Shown piece after piece: positions 34,494 through 44,413 of a stretch of 64,000 bases of DNA; position 1 is the stretch's first letter; every line of letters begins with the position of its first letter. The position numbers were made by a program, and so were the translations under genes. The DNA is from BPJU01 sp964425225 (GTDB lineage: Bacteria; Planctomycetota; Planctomycetia; Pirellulales; Pirellulaceae). The stretch is taken from contig CAYRMD010000010.1 in assembly GCA_964425225.1 (NCBI GenBank), forward strand, positions 17,575 through 81,574. Direction: 5' to 3'. The notes beneath the pieces were generated by a model, which ran no database searches, was not told the DNA's origin, and saw only the letters and a program-made list of their open reading frames with translations.

Positions 34494-34898
34494 ATGGCAA
34501 CGGCAACCACGGAATTTTCAGCCAAAATACGGGAACTGGGTGAGCAAATAGTCTCGCTGACACTCAAAGAGGCCAAAGAGCTCGGCGACTATTTGGAACA
34601 GGTGCATAATATTCGACCTGTCGCCGGGGGAGCAGTGGTAATGGCTGCCGGCGCTGCAGGTCAGGAAGCACCGCAAGTCGCTGAACAAACCGAATTCGAT
34701 GTAATTCTTACGAACTTCGGCCCCAAGAAGCTTGACGTTATCAAAGTGGTCAAGAATATCACCGGTCTTTCGCTCTTGGATGCGAAGAAATTGGTCGAAA
34801 GCCCCAGTCCGAAGATCAAGGAAAAGGTTTCCAAAGACGAAGCTCAGAAAATTAAGGCTCAGTTGGAAGAGCTAGGAGCAACCGTCGAACTGAAATAG
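34494..34898 (+). CDS. rplL: 50S ribosomal protein L7/L12
   Basis: A 134-residue stalk protein (bL12). The N-terminal dimerisation helices (IRELGEQIVSLTLKEAKELGDYLEQVHNI), an Ala/Gly hinge (GGAVVMAAGAAGQEA) and the C-terminal factor-binding domain (EFDVILTNFGPKKLDVIKVVKNITGLSLLDAKKLVESPSPKIKEKVSKDEAQKIKAQLEELGATVEL) are all typical. The start ATG 34494 follows GAAGAAGGG. Confidence 0.98.
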   Translation: MATATTEFSAKIRELGEQIVSLTLKEAKELGDYLEQVHNIRPVAGGAVVMAAGAAGQEAPQVAEQTEFDVILTNFGPKKLDVIKVVKNITGLSLLDAKKLVESPSPKIKEKVSKDEAQKIKAQLEELGATVELK

Positions 34899-35129
34899 CG
34901 GTTGTTATTGCCTGAGCTGCTACGGGTAACCGGTCGGCAAAGGTAGGCCGGCGCCGGGACCGATCGCATGCACGAGTCTGCTTGCCAGTTAAGATGCATC
35001 CTAGCTGGCGGTCAATCCGCGGCACAAGGTGGATGTTGCGCGCCGATGGACCGAAGCTGGCTTCTACGATCTGGAGTGTGGTCAGATTTGGATCGGTCAA
35101 TGGCTCGTTTCTAAGGAGCGGTGCGGAGT

Positions 35130-38100
35130 ATGGCTATCCCAGCCCAAAGGCGTTTGGAGTTTCGCGAGATCCGTCGCTTTGGTAGCGGTCGGGAATATCC
35201 CGTACCGCCTGATTTGACGCAACTTCAGACGCAAAGCTATACAGCGTTCCTCCAACCGGACGTTCCACCGGATAAACGCAAAGACATCGGTCTAGAAGCG
35301 GCGCTGCGGGAAGTGTTTCCCATTGAAAGCTATGATAAGCAGATTCGTTTGGACTACCTCGGTTACACTCTAGGAAAGCCGCGGTACACACCCGACGAGT
35401 GTCGCCAGTTGCGTCTGACGTATGGACGCCCCATTCACGTACGCTTGCGACTAACCAAACCGAACCATGAAGTGATCGAGGAGTCTGTCTACCTCGGTGA
35501 AATCCCGATAATGTTGGGAGGTGGTGAATTCATCATCAATGGTGCCGAGCGCGTGGTCGTCAGCCAATTGCACCGGAGTCCTGGAATCGACTTTGTCAAG
35601 GACGAGGAGGTTCAGGCGGATCACGATATTCCTAGTTGTCGGATTATCCCTGAACGGGGTAGTTGGATCGAGCTGAACATCACGAAAAAAGAGACCTTGG
35701 CTGTACGCATCGATCAGACCGGTAAGTTTTCGGTCATGACGCTTCTTCGGGCGATGGATCCGGCTTTTAGTACCAATGCCGACATTTTGCGCGCATTTTA
35801 TCCAACAACAGTCGAAAAAATTGTCGATGGACGCAGTGCCGCCAAAATTGAAAACAAGGTGGCCGTCGACGACATTGTTTATCCGCCGGATAGCGAACGG
35901 GCCGGCGAGATCATTGTCGAGGCCGGGCATCGCATTACGAAAAATGCGGCAGAGATTATCTGTACCAGCGGGATGAAAAAAGTCGAAGTGATGCCCGCAC
36001 CGGACAGTCCTTTGATCCTCAATAGTTTGTTGGAAGATCCGTCGACCTGCCATGAGGATGCTTTGCTCCGTATCTACCAGCGCTTAAGGCCCGGCAATCC
36101 GCCTCAGTTGGAGAAAGCACGCACTCTGCTCCATGAGAAGTTCTACGATCCGAACCGATATCGGCTGGGCAAGGTGGGGCGGTTCCGCATTAATCGTCGG
36201 TTGGGGCTCAATGTGCCCGAAACCGTCATGACGTTGCGCCCGGAGGACCTGGTTTGCGCCATTAAGCATCTGGTGCACTTAGCGCAACAAGGCTCCTCGG
36301 CTCAGCTTGATGATATTGATCATCTGGGGAATCGGCGTTTGCGCACCATCGACGAATTGGCCTGTGAAGAGATCCGCAAAGGGCTCTTCAAAATGCGCCG
36401 CACGGCGCAGGAGCGCATGAACCAGAAGGATCTGGAGGAACTGACTCCTAAGAGCCTGATCAATCCCAAGAGTGTTTCGGCAGCCATTGAGTATTTCTTT
36501 GGACGCGGTGAGCTATCGCAGGTTGTCGACCAGACGAACCCGTTGTCGCAGTTAACGCACGAGCGGCGGCTTTCGGCTTTAGGACCCGGCGGCTTGAACC
36601 GCAAACGCGCCGGTTTTGAAGTGCGCGACGTACACATTTCGCATTACGGCCGCATTTGTCCCATTGAGACCCCTGAAGGAACGAACATCGGTCTGATTTC
36701 CAGCCTGGCCATCTATGCCAGCATTGACGAATACGGCTTTTTGACCACGCCGTACCGTAAGGTGAAAAAGGGTGTGGTAACCGATGAAATCGTCCGATTG
36801 CGAGCCGACGAAGAGGCGGAAGCCTATGTGGCACCGGCCGACACGAAATTAGACGGCAATCGTATCGTACCGGGTCCGCATCTGATTGCCCGGCACCGAG
36901 CCGATTTCGAATTGGTTACCCCCGAACAGATCAACTATATGGATGTGGCGCCGAATCAAATGGTAGGCGTCTCGGCCGGCTTGATCCCATTCTTGGAGCA
37001 CGATGATGCGAACCGAGCACTCATGGGTTCGAATATGCAACGTCAGGCTGTGCCCCTTTTGGTTTCCGAACCACCGTTGGTAGCCACCGGCTTGGAAAAG
37101 ATCGTGGCCAGCAACTCCAGTATGGTGGTCAAGGCACGCCGAGCCGGAAAGGTCACCTATGTGGATGCCGAGCGAATTGTTATTGGACAAGACGAATACC
37201 CGCTCAAGAAGTTCGTTCGTCTCAACGAGCGCACCTGTTTGAACCAAAAGCCCGTCGTTCGCGTGGGGGACAAAGTCGAAGCCGGACAGGTCATTGCCGA
37301 TGGTGCGTCGACGTATGGGGGTGAGCTTGCCCTGGGCCGCAATGTCTTGGTCGGCTTTATGTCCTTTGATGGTTTTAACTTTGAGGATGCGATTATCATC
37401 TCTGAGGAACTGGTGCGCAACGATGTCTACACGTCGATCCATATCGAAGTGTTTGACATCGAAATGCGGGAAACGAAACTGGGCCGGGAAGAATTCACGC
37501 GCGATATCCCCAACGTCAGCGAAAAGGCGTTGCGCAACCTGGATGACAACGGTATCGTACACGTCGGCACTTACGTTAAGCCCGGCGATATTCTGGTAGG
37601 CAAGGTAGCCCCTAAATCGAAAACCGAATTGACCCCGGAAGAAAAACTCTTGCACGCCATCTTTGGAAGAGCTGGCGAAGATGTGAAAAATGAGTCGCTG
37701 GAAGTGCCCTCGGGCGTCGAAGGAATTGTGATCAGCACGCAGAGGTTCTCACAACGGCGCAGTTTGAGTGAGGAGGAACGCAAGAAATTTGACAGGGAGT
37801 TAAAGGAAGCGGAACAGCAAGGAAACGCCCAAATTGCCGATGCTTTCCTGGAAATGATCGAAGCCATGGAGAAAGTAGTCGGCAAACCAATCACCGATGA
37901 AGACGGCACGCCATTGTCACGCGACCAAGATCTAAAGTTCTTGGTAGAAAAAGCGCAAAGTTTCCGTTTCGAGCAGGTAACCTCGCGTTTGCGGAGCGAG
38001 TCGAAGATCGCCGAGTTAGAGAAGCTGTATAAGAAGCATTGGCCGTCGGTCGATCTGGCTATCGAGGCTCGCGATCGCCGCGTCAACAGCTTGCGTCGTG

Positions 38101-38858
38101 GCGAAGAGCTGCGCTCCGGTGTACTGCAAATGGTTCAAGTATTCGTCGCGACCAAGCGAGTGATCTCCGTAGGAGATAAGATGGCCGGTAGGCATGGCAA
38201 TAAGGGTGTCGTGGCCAAAATCCTGCCGATCGAAGATATGCCGTATTTGGAAGATGGCACGCCCTTGCAAATCTTGCTCAACCCGCTGGGAGTTCCCAGC
38301 CGCATGAATGTCGGTCAAATTTTGGAGACCCACTTGGGTTGGGCCGGCGCGAAGCTTGGTTTCCAAGCGATTACACCGGTTTTCGACGGAGCCACCGAAC
38401 AGGACATCAACCGCTGTCTGGAGGAGGCCAGCCTGCCACGCCATGGTAAGACACGATTGTATGATGGACGCACCGGAGAACCCTTGAGCCAGGAGACCAC
38501 GGTCGGTTACATCTACATGATGAAGCTCCATCATTTGGTCGACGATAAGGTTCATGCACGCAGTACGGGACCCTACTCGTTGATTACGCAACAGCCGTTG
38601 GGTGGTAAGGCTCGGTTTGGCGGCCAACGCTTTGGTGAAATGGAGGTGTGGGCGTTGGAGGCGTATGGTGCCGCGTATATCTTGCAGGAGTTATTGACCG
38701 TCAAGAGCGACGATGTGGAAGGGCGCACCAAGATATATGAAGCCATGGTCAAAGGTGAAAACACGCTGGAAGCCGGCACACCCGCCAGCTTCGATGTGTT
38801 AACGAATGAAATCCGTGGTTTGGCATTGAATATTCAACTGGAAAAACGGCGTGTCTGA
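35130..38858 (+). CDS. rpoB: DNA-directed RNA polymerase subunit beta
   Basis: A 1242-residue beta subunit. The rifampicin pocket reads LSQVVDQTNPLSQLTHERRLSALGPGGLNRKRAGFEVRDVHISHYGRICPIETPEGTNIGLI; compared with E. coli, F514 and M515 are both V and N518 is T, while D516, H526 and S531 are kept. GDKMAGRHGNKGVV and the terminal clamp region PLGGKARFGGQRFGEMEVWALEAYGAAY are conserved. ATG 35130 is placed with AAGGAG 11 bases upstream; GTG 35121 is in frame but too close to that site. rpoC follows after about 100 bases. Confidence 0.98.
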   Translation: MAIPAQRRLEFREIRRFGSGREYPVPPDLTQLQTQSYTAFLQPDVPPDKRKDIGLEAALREVFPIESYDKQIRLDYLGYTLGKPRYTPDECRQLRLTYGRPIHVRLRLTKPNHEVIEESVYLGEIPIMLGGGEFIINGAERVVVSQLHRSPGIDFVKDEEVQADHDIPSCRIIPERGSWIELNITKKETLAVRIDQTGKFSVMTLLRAMDPAFSTNADILRAFYPTTVEKIVDGRSAAKIENKVAVDDIVYPPDSERAGEIIVEAGHRITKNAAEIICTSGMKKVEVMPAPDSPLILNSLLEDPSTCHEDALLRIYQRLRPGNPPQLEKARTLLHEKFYDPNRYRLGKVGRFRINRRLGLNVPETVMTLRPEDLVCAIKHLVHLAQQGSSAQLDDIDHLGNRRLRTIDELACEEIRKGLFKMRRTAQERMNQKDLEELTPKSLINPKSVSAAIEYFFGRGELSQVVDQTNPLSQLTHERRLSALGPGGLNRKRAGFEVRDVHISHYGRICPIETPEGTNIGLISSLAIYASIDEYGFLTTPYRKVKKGVVTDEIVRLRADEEAEAYVAPADTKLDGNRIVPGPHLIARHRADFELVTPEQINYMDVAPNQMVGVSAGLIPFLEHDDANRALMGSNMQRQAVPLLVSEPPLVATGLEKIVASNSSMVVKARRAGKVTYVDAERIVIGQDEYPLKKFVRLNERTCLNQKPVVRVGDKVEAGQVIADGASTYGGELALGRNVLVGFMSFDGFNFEDAIIISEELVRNDVYTSIHIEVFDIEMRETKLGREEFTRDIPNVSEKALRNLDDNGIVHVGTYVKPGDILVGKVAPKSKTELTPEEKLLHAIFGRAGEDVKNESLEVPSGVEGIVISTQRFSQRRSLSEEERKKFDRELKEAEQQGNAQIADAFLEMIEAMEKVVGKPITDEDGTPLSRDQDLKFLVEKAQSFRFEQVTSRLRSESKIAELEKLYKKHWPSVDLAIEARDRRVNSLRRGEELRSGVLQMVQVFVATKRVISVGDKMAGRHGNKGVVAKILPIEDMPYLEDGTPLQILLNPLGVPSRMNVGQILETHLGWAGAKLGFQAITPVFDGATEQDINRCLEEASLPRHGKTRLYDGRTGEPLSQETTVGYIYMMKLHHLVDDKVHARSTGPYSLITQQPLGGKARFGGQRFGEMEVWALEAYGAAYILQELLTVKSDDVEGRTKIYEAMVKGENTLEAGTPASFDVLTNEIRGLALNIQLEKRRV

Positions 38859-38959
38859 TCGGGGACAAGGCACGGAGCGTGGCGGTCGTTCCTCAGGCCG
38901 CCGACGCTCGATGTGGTTCACCCAACCCGGTAACCCATTCTCACAAGGAGTTTGGAACC

Positions 38960-41900
38960 ATGTCGGCTAATGAAGGTTCCTACGACCGAATCAACGACTA
39001 CACGGCTGTCAAAATCAGCCTGGCGCGTCGGGAGGATATTCTGGGTTGGTCGCACGGCGAGGTGAAAAAGGCCGAGACGATCAATTACCGCACCTACCGT
39101 CCGGAAAAAGACGGGTTGTTTTGTGAGCGGATTTTCGGACCGGAGAAGGACTGGGAATGCGCCTGCGGCAAATACCGCGGAATGAAGTATAAGGGGATGA
39201 TTTGCGACCGCTGCAGCGTGAAAGTCACCCACTCCCGTGTGCGCCGCAAGCGCATGGGCCACATCCAGTTGGCAACTCCGGTAGTCCACATCTGGTTTTT
39301 CAAGTCGATACCCAGCCGTTTGGGTACCCTGTTGGAGATGAAAACCAGTAGTCTGGAGAAGGTGATCTATTACCAGGACTACGTGGTCATTGATCCGAAG
39401 GATACACCGCTTCAATCCCAACAGTTGCTGACGGCCGAAGAGTATCGCGACGCGCGGGCTCAATACGGTGAAGGCGCATTCGAAGCCGACATCGGCGCAT
39501 CGGCCATCCGCAAACTCCTGCAACGTTTAGATCTGGTGGCCTTGTCGCGCCAATTGCGAGAGGAGTTAGCCTCGACCGAGGCAAAGCAGCGGAAAAAAGA
39601 TCTGATTAATCGCTTGAAACTCGTGGAAGCGATCCGCGACAGCGACAATCGTCCCGAATGGATGGTGTTGGATGTCATTCCGGTGATCCCGCCCGACCTT
39701 CGCCCCTTAGTACTTCTGGATTCCGGCCATTTTGCCACCAGCGACTTGAACGATTTGTATCGGCGGATCATCAACCGGAACAACCGCCTGCGCAAGCTCA
39801 TCGATCTGAATGCTCCCGAAGTGATCATCCATAACGAGAAACGGATGGTTCAGCAGTCGGTCGATGCTTTGTTCGACAACGCGCGCTGTCGACGTCCGGT
39901 TGTTGGTAGTAGCAATCGTCCCCTGAAATCGCTTACCGACATGATCAAAGGCAAGCAGGGGCGGTTCCGCGAAAACCTCCTCGGCAAACGCGTCGATTAT
40001 TCAGCACGCAGCGTCATTGTCGTGGGGCCCACGTTGAAACTGCACCAATGTGGTTTGCCGAAAAAGATCGCCCTGGAACTCTATCAGCCCTTTATTATCC
40101 GGCAACTCAAAGAGCTCCAACATGCCGATACCATCAAGAGCGCTAAGAAGATGCTCGAGCGGCGGGACGAGGAAGTGTGGGATATTCTCGAACAGGTCAT
40201 CCGCAACCATCCCGTGTTGCTCAACCGAGCTCCCACGCTGCACCGCATGGGCATTCAGGCGTTCGAGCCGGTGTTAGTGGAAGGCAATGCGATCCATTTG
40301 CATCCGCTGGTGTGCCGAGGTTTCAATGCGGACTTCGATGGCGACCAAATGGCGGTGCATCTGCCGTTGTCGATCGAAGCGCAGGTAGAAGCCCACACGC
40401 TGATGATGTCGACTCACAACATTTTCGCTCCCGCCAACGGACGCCCGATCATGAGTCCTTCACAAGACATCGTGATGGGCTGCAACTACATCACGCTGAT
40501 GTTGCCCAATCGTAAAGGCGACGGGATGGTTTTCGCCTCGTTGGAAGAAGCGGATCTAGCGTATTCGTTGGGCATCATCGATATGCATGCTCGGATCAAA
40601 GTCCGCTTGCCCAAGGACCGGCGCGTCAAGACCGAAGATGATACTCCGTTGCCACCCGGCCAGGTCATCGAAACGACGTACGGACGCATTCTGTTCAACA
40701 TGATGTTGCCCAAGGGCATGGACTTTTATAACCAGCCGCTCAAAAGCGGCGACCTTGCCAACGTAATCTCAGATTGTTATCAGCGGCTAGGTCGCCGAGC
40801 GACGATTCAGTTGTTAGATGACATGATGCGCCTTGGCTTCCGTGAAAGTACGCGAAGCGGTTTGTCGTTTGCCACTGACGATCTTCTCACCCCGCCGTCG
40901 AAGCCCCATATCATCGCCGAGGCAGATAAGGTGGTGATGAAATTGCGGCGCAATTACGAACGCGGGGCAATTACCGATCAGGAACGCTACAACCAGGTGA
41001 TCGAGCAGTGGACGCACGTGCGCGAGCAGATTACTAAGGAGATGCTCGAGTGTATGGAACGGGACGATCGCGGAGGAGGCTATGTTAACCCGGTATTCCT
41101 GATGGCAAACTCGGGTGCCCGAGGCGGCATCGAACAGATTCGGCAGTTGGCCGGTATGCGCGGTCTGATGGCCAAACCCAACGGTCAGATTTTGGAAACA
41201 CCGATCAAGTCGAATTTCCGGGAAGGCCTGACCGTACTGGAGTATTTCAGCTCCACACACGGTGCCCGTAAAGGGCTAGCCGATACGGCGCTTAAGACCG
41301 CTGACTCCGGTTACCTGACCCGAAAGCTCGCCGACGTCGCCCAGAACGTGGTAGTCACGATGCACGATTGCGGTACGTCCCAGGGCATTACCAAAGGAGT
41401 GATTTACCGCGGCGAGAAAGTCGAGGTACGCTTGTCGGATGCCATCTGTGGTCGTGTCAGTCGCCAAAACATTGTCGACCCGGTCACCGACGAGGTAATT
41501 GTTCGAGAAAACGAATTGATCACGGCCGAAATCGCTCGGCGTATCGAAGACCTTGGTCTGGAGAAAATCCAGGTTCGTAGTCCGATGACATGTGACGCGC
41601 CCTTGGGGGTCTGCCAACTGTGCTATGGCATGGACTTATCGACGGGCGACTTAGTCGAAGAAGGGATGGCCGTTGGCATTATTGCTGCGCAAAGCATCGG
41701 CGAACCCGGAACCCAATTGACGATGCGGACCTTCCATATTGGCGGTTCCGCACAAACGCAACTTGAAGAACATGAGATCGTTGCCAAACGGGCCGGGACG
41801 GTGCACTTTACGCGCATCAAATCCACTCGCAATCGCGAAGGACGCAGCATCGTCCTTAAGGCAAATGGCGAAATCGCCTTGCTCGATTCCAAAGGGCGCG

Positions 41901-43279
41901 AGCTGGAAAAATACGATGTCCCCATGGGCGCAACCCTGCTCGTCGATGAAAACCAGCAAGTGCAAGCTGGCCAGAAGTTGTGCGAATGGGACCCGCACAG
42001 TGTTCCAATCTTGTGCGAAGTGGCCGGTAAGGTGCGTTATGAGGACGTTATCGAGGGTGTGACGGTGCGGATGGAAAAAGACCCGACGGGACACATCCGC
42101 CGGCGCATCATCGATTTCCGCGGCGATTACCAGCCGCAGATCGTTGTGGAAAGCCCCGACGGAGTCGTGCTGGACGTCTACTTCCTACACGAAAAAGCAC
42201 ATATCGAAGTCGAAGAAGGCCAATTGGTTAGCCCAGGTGATGTGTTAGCCAAGACGCCGCGTGAAGTGTCCGGTATTACGGATATCACCGGCGGCTTGCC
42301 CCGGGTAACCGAATTGTTCGAAGCTCGTCGACCGAAAGATCCGGCGGTAATGGCTGAGATCGACGGACGGGTAGAGATTTCTACCGAAAAGAAACGCGGA
42401 AAGCGATCGATCAAGATCATTCCTGAAGTGGGGGAACCGGTCGAGCACTTGCTGCCATATGGCAAACGGCTCCTGGTGCACTCCGGCGACTATGTGCGCG
42501 CCGGTGCACCGTTGATCGAAGGTCCACTTGAGCCGCACGACATTTTGCGCGTATCCGGTGAAGAAGCCGTGCAACAGTATCTGTTGCATGAAATCCAGCA
42601 AGTTTACCGCAGCCAGCGCGTGGATATCAATGATAAACATATCGAAATCATTATTGCTCGCATGCTCCGCAAAGTACACATTGACGACGCCGGAGACACC
42701 AATTTGTTGCCGGGCAGTGAAATGGATAAGTTTGAATTCCGAGCGGTTAATGAGCGCTTGCGCCAATGTGTGAAGATAACGGATCCAGGTTCGACGGATT
42801 TCGAGGTGGGAGCTATTGTGCCGCGTGAAGTTTTCGAGCAGCGCAATGCACAGATTGCGGCGCTCGGAGGCCAGCCGGCTAAGGGTACGAAGCCCCAAGA
42901 AGCTACCGCAAGCACCCAACTGTTGGGAATTACCCGTGCCGCGGTGCAAAGTGACAGCTTTATCTCGGCCGCTAGCTTCCAGGAGACCACCAAAGTGCTT
43001 ACCGAGGCAGCCCTGGCTGGAAAAGTCGACCGCTTGGTCGGGTTAAAGGAAAACGTGATTCTTGGCCACCTGATTCCCGCCGGTACAGGATTCCGACTCT
43101 ATCAAGAGGCCGATGTGCGTTTCCATCCCGAGGCGCTCGAGGCACTCACCAGCTCGGTGTCGCGCCCATCGCATGCCAGCTTCCCGCTGTTGCAGCCGGG
43201 CAACGGTGATGGTGCCGAAAGCACTCAGGCAGTCGAAGGAACCGGTGCTTTGGATCGCTTGCTCGGTGGTGAAACCTAA
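38960..43279 (+). CDS. rpoC: DNA-directed RNA polymerase subunit beta'
   Basis: A 1439-residue beta' subunit. The zinc ribbon near the N-terminus is ECACGKYRGMKYKGMICDRC; the catalytic Mg motif NADFDGDQMAVHLP spans residues 456-469 (D458, D460, D462); the second zinc site is formed by MHDCGTSQG and MTCDAPLGVCQLCYGMD; the trigger loop and bridge helix region (LTVLEYFSSTHGARKGLADTALKTADSGYLTRKL) is intact. AAGGAG is 9 bases before ATG 38960, which rules out the longer open frame from 38879. Confidence 0.98.
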   Translation: MSANEGSYDRINDYTAVKISLARREDILGWSHGEVKKAETINYRTYRPEKDGLFCERIFGPEKDWECACGKYRGMKYKGMICDRCSVKVTHSRVRRKRMGHIQLATPVVHIWFFKSIPSRLGTLLEMKTSSLEKVIYYQDYVVIDPKDTPLQSQQLLTAEEYRDARAQYGEGAFEADIGASAIRKLLQRLDLVALSRQLREELASTEAKQRKKDLINRLKLVEAIRDSDNRPEWMVLDVIPVIPPDLRPLVLLDSGHFATSDLNDLYRRIINRNNRLRKLIDLNAPEVIIHNEKRMVQQSVDALFDNARCRRPVVGSSNRPLKSLTDMIKGKQGRFRENLLGKRVDYSARSVIVVGPTLKLHQCGLPKKIALELYQPFIIRQLKELQHADTIKSAKKMLERRDEEVWDILEQVIRNHPVLLNRAPTLHRMGIQAFEPVLVEGNAIHLHPLVCRGFNADFDGDQMAVHLPLSIEAQVEAHTLMMSTHNIFAPANGRPIMSPSQDIVMGCNYITLMLPNRKGDGMVFASLEEADLAYSLGIIDMHARIKVRLPKDRRVKTEDDTPLPPGQVIETTYGRILFNMMLPKGMDFYNQPLKSGDLANVISDCYQRLGRRATIQLLDDMMRLGFRESTRSGLSFATDDLLTPPSKPHIIAEADKVVMKLRRNYERGAITDQERYNQVIEQWTHVREQITKEMLECMERDDRGGGYVNPVFLMANSGARGGIEQIRQLAGMRGLMAKPNGQILETPIKSNFREGLTVLEYFSSTHGARKGLADTALKTADSGYLTRKLADVAQNVVVTMHDCGTSQGITKGVIYRGEKVEVRLSDAICGRVSRQNIVDPVTDEVIVRENELITAEIARRIEDLGLEKIQVRSPMTCDAPLGVCQLCYGMDLSTGDLVEEGMAVGIIAAQSIGEPGTQLTMRTFHIGGSAQTQLEEHEIVAKRAGTVHFTRIKSTRNREGRSIVLKANGEIALLDSKGRELEKYDVPMGATLLVDENQQVQAGQKLCEWDPHSVPILCEVAGKVRYEDVIEGVTVRMEKDPTGHIRRRIIDFRGDYQPQIVVESPDGVVLDVYFLHEKAHIEVEEGQLVSPGDVLAKTPREVSGITDITGGLPRVTELFEARRPKDPAVMAEIDGRVEISTEKKRGKRSIKIIPEVGEPVEHLLPYGKRLLVHSGDYVRAGAPLIEGPLEPHDILRVSGEEAVQQYLLHEIQQVYRSQRVDINDKHIEIIIARMLRKVHIDDAGDTNLLPGSEMDKFEFRAVNERLRQCVKITDPGSTDFEVGAIVPREVFEQRNAQIAALGGQPAKGTKPQEATASTQLLGITRAAVQSDSFISAASFQETTKVLTEAALAGKVDRLVGLKENVILGHLIPAGTGFRLYQEADVRFHPEALEALTSSVSRPSHASFPLLQPGNGDGAESTQAVEGTGALDRLLGGET

Positions 43280-43309
43280 CCAATGTAGCCGGTTGATCCA
43301 ACGCGGGCA

Positions 43310-43338
43310 TTGACGTGCAGGCACGTCGTGCTCAAAAT
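43310..43338 (+). promoter_or_regulatory. Candidate promoter of the str operon
   Basis: TTGACG (43310-43315), 17-base spacer, CAAAAT (43333-43338). The -35 overlaps a perfect dyad GACGTGC-AG-GCACGTC (43312-43327) that could be an operator or the remnant of an rpoC terminator. The rpsL start is 69 bases downstream. Confidence 0.4.
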
Positions 43339-43406
43339 ACATGTTCCTACCTGGACCGGTGGTAGCTCGTTGGCTGCCTGTTTAAAGAACTGCATCAGGA
43401 GAAATT

Positions 43407-43781
43407 ATGCCCACGATCAACCAGTTGGTACGCCGTCCACGGCGGCCAAAACGCAAACATAGCAAGTCCCCGGTTCTAGAAGGCTGCCCGCAAAAGCAGG
43501 GAGTTTGCCTTCAGGTAAAAACCATGACGCCAAAAAAGCCCAACTCGGCATTACGTAAAATTGCTCGAGTGCGGCTCAGCAATGGCAAGGAGGTCACCGT
43601 TTACATCCCAGGGGAAGGACATAATTTGCAGGTGCACAATATTGTGTTGGTACGGGGTGGGCGCGTACGGGATCTGCCCGGTGTGCGGTACCAGGTAATT
43701 CGTGGTACCCGCGACACGTTAGGAGTCGAAGGGCGACGACAGTCGCGTAGCCGTTACGGAGCCAAGAAACCCACCAAATAG
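43407..43781 (+). CDS. rpsL: 30S ribosomal protein S12
   Basis: A 124-residue S12 (uS12) at the decoding centre. PTINQLVRRPRRPKR, VLEGCPQKQGVCLQV, TPKKPNSALRKIARVRLSNGKEV (K43 kept) and GGRVRDLPGVRYQVIRGTRD identify it. At the position of E. coli K88 the residue is arginine (R88, codon CGG at 43668), the change known in E. coli and Mycobacterium streptomycin-resistant mutants. AGGAGA precedes the ATG. rpsG follows 62 bases later. Confidence 0.98.
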   Translation: MPTINQLVRRPRRPKRKHSKSPVLEGCPQKQGVCLQVKTMTPKKPNSALRKIARVRLSNGKEVTVYIPGEGHNLQVHNIVLVRGGRVRDLPGVRYQVIRGTRDTLGVEGRRQSRSRYGAKKPTK

Positions 43782-43843
43782 ATCTCCGTGGCTTTGCGGC
43801 TGTAAATCAACTCGGCCGGCCCGGTGACCGAGGAGGTTGTCCT

Positions 43844-44314
43844 ATGGGACGCAGGACTGCTAGTGCTATACAATTGAAACCCGATCCTAAGTACGGCTCG
43901 CTATTGGTAAGCAAATTCATTAATTGTTTGATGCATAACGGCAAGAAATCTGTTGCCCAAAGACTGTTTTATCAGGCAATGGACGAAATCCGCCGGAAGG
44001 CTCCGGACAAAGATCCACTGGAAGTATTTCAACAGGCCGTTGAAAACGTCAAACCCCAAATTGAAGTGCGTTCCCGGCGGGTCGGGGGGGCTGCGTATCA
44101 GGTACCCATGCAGGTAAGTCGGAACCGGCAGCAATCGCTGGCGATCCGCTGGATTGTGATGGCAGCGCGCGAGAAAAAAGGGCGCGCGATGTATTTGAAG
44201 TTGGCCGATGAGCTTCTAGCAGCTTACAATCGGGAGGGAGCGGCGATTGCCCGCCGCGAACAGGTTCACCGGATGGCGGAGGCAAACAAGGCATTCGCGC
44301 ATTTTGCCTGGTAA
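43844..44314 (+). CDS. rpsG: 30S ribosomal protein S7
   Basis: A 156-residue S7 (uS7), head-assembly initiator and often the operon's own repressor. Signatures: DPKYGSLLVSKFINCLMHNGKKSVAQRLFYQAMDEI, LEVFQQAVENVKPQIEVRSRRVGGAAYQVPMQVSRNRQQSLAIRWIV, and EANKAFAHFAW at the end. GAGGAGG lies 8 bases before the ATG. A strong terminator follows. Confidence 0.98.
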   Translation: MGRRTASAIQLKPDPKYGSLLVSKFINCLMHNGKKSVAQRLFYQAMDEIRRKAPDKDPLEVFQQAVENVKPQIEVRSRRVGGAAYQVPMQVSRNRQQSLAIRWIVMAAREKKGRAMYLKLADELLAAYNREGAAIARREQVHRMAEANKAFAHFAW

Positions 44315-44331
44315 ATATCCTCAGCCCAGCA

Positions 44332-44375
44332 ACCGCGCCGGTGCTTTGCGACAGCATTGCGTGCGGTTTTTTTTT
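44332..44375 (+). terminator. Intrinsic terminator between rpsG and fusA
   Basis: ACCGC (44332-44336) pairs with GCGGT (44363-44367), with an inner GGTGC/GCATT stem containing G-U pairs, and the stem runs straight into T9 (44367-44375). It splits the str operon just after rpsG and ends 38 bases before the fusA start. Confidence 0.75.
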
Positions 44376-44413
44376 GCGCATGTTATCGTGCCGCTTCCAG
44401 GAGCAGCCATGCT

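Noticed and set aside
36849..37655. 268-codon minus-strand open frame inside rpoB
   Set aside because: It lies wholly antisense to the conserved rpoB sequence and has no family resemblance; it is a by-product of codon bias.
42245..42949. 234-codon minus-strand open frame inside rpoC
   Set aside because: Antisense shadow of rpoC with no recognisable domain.
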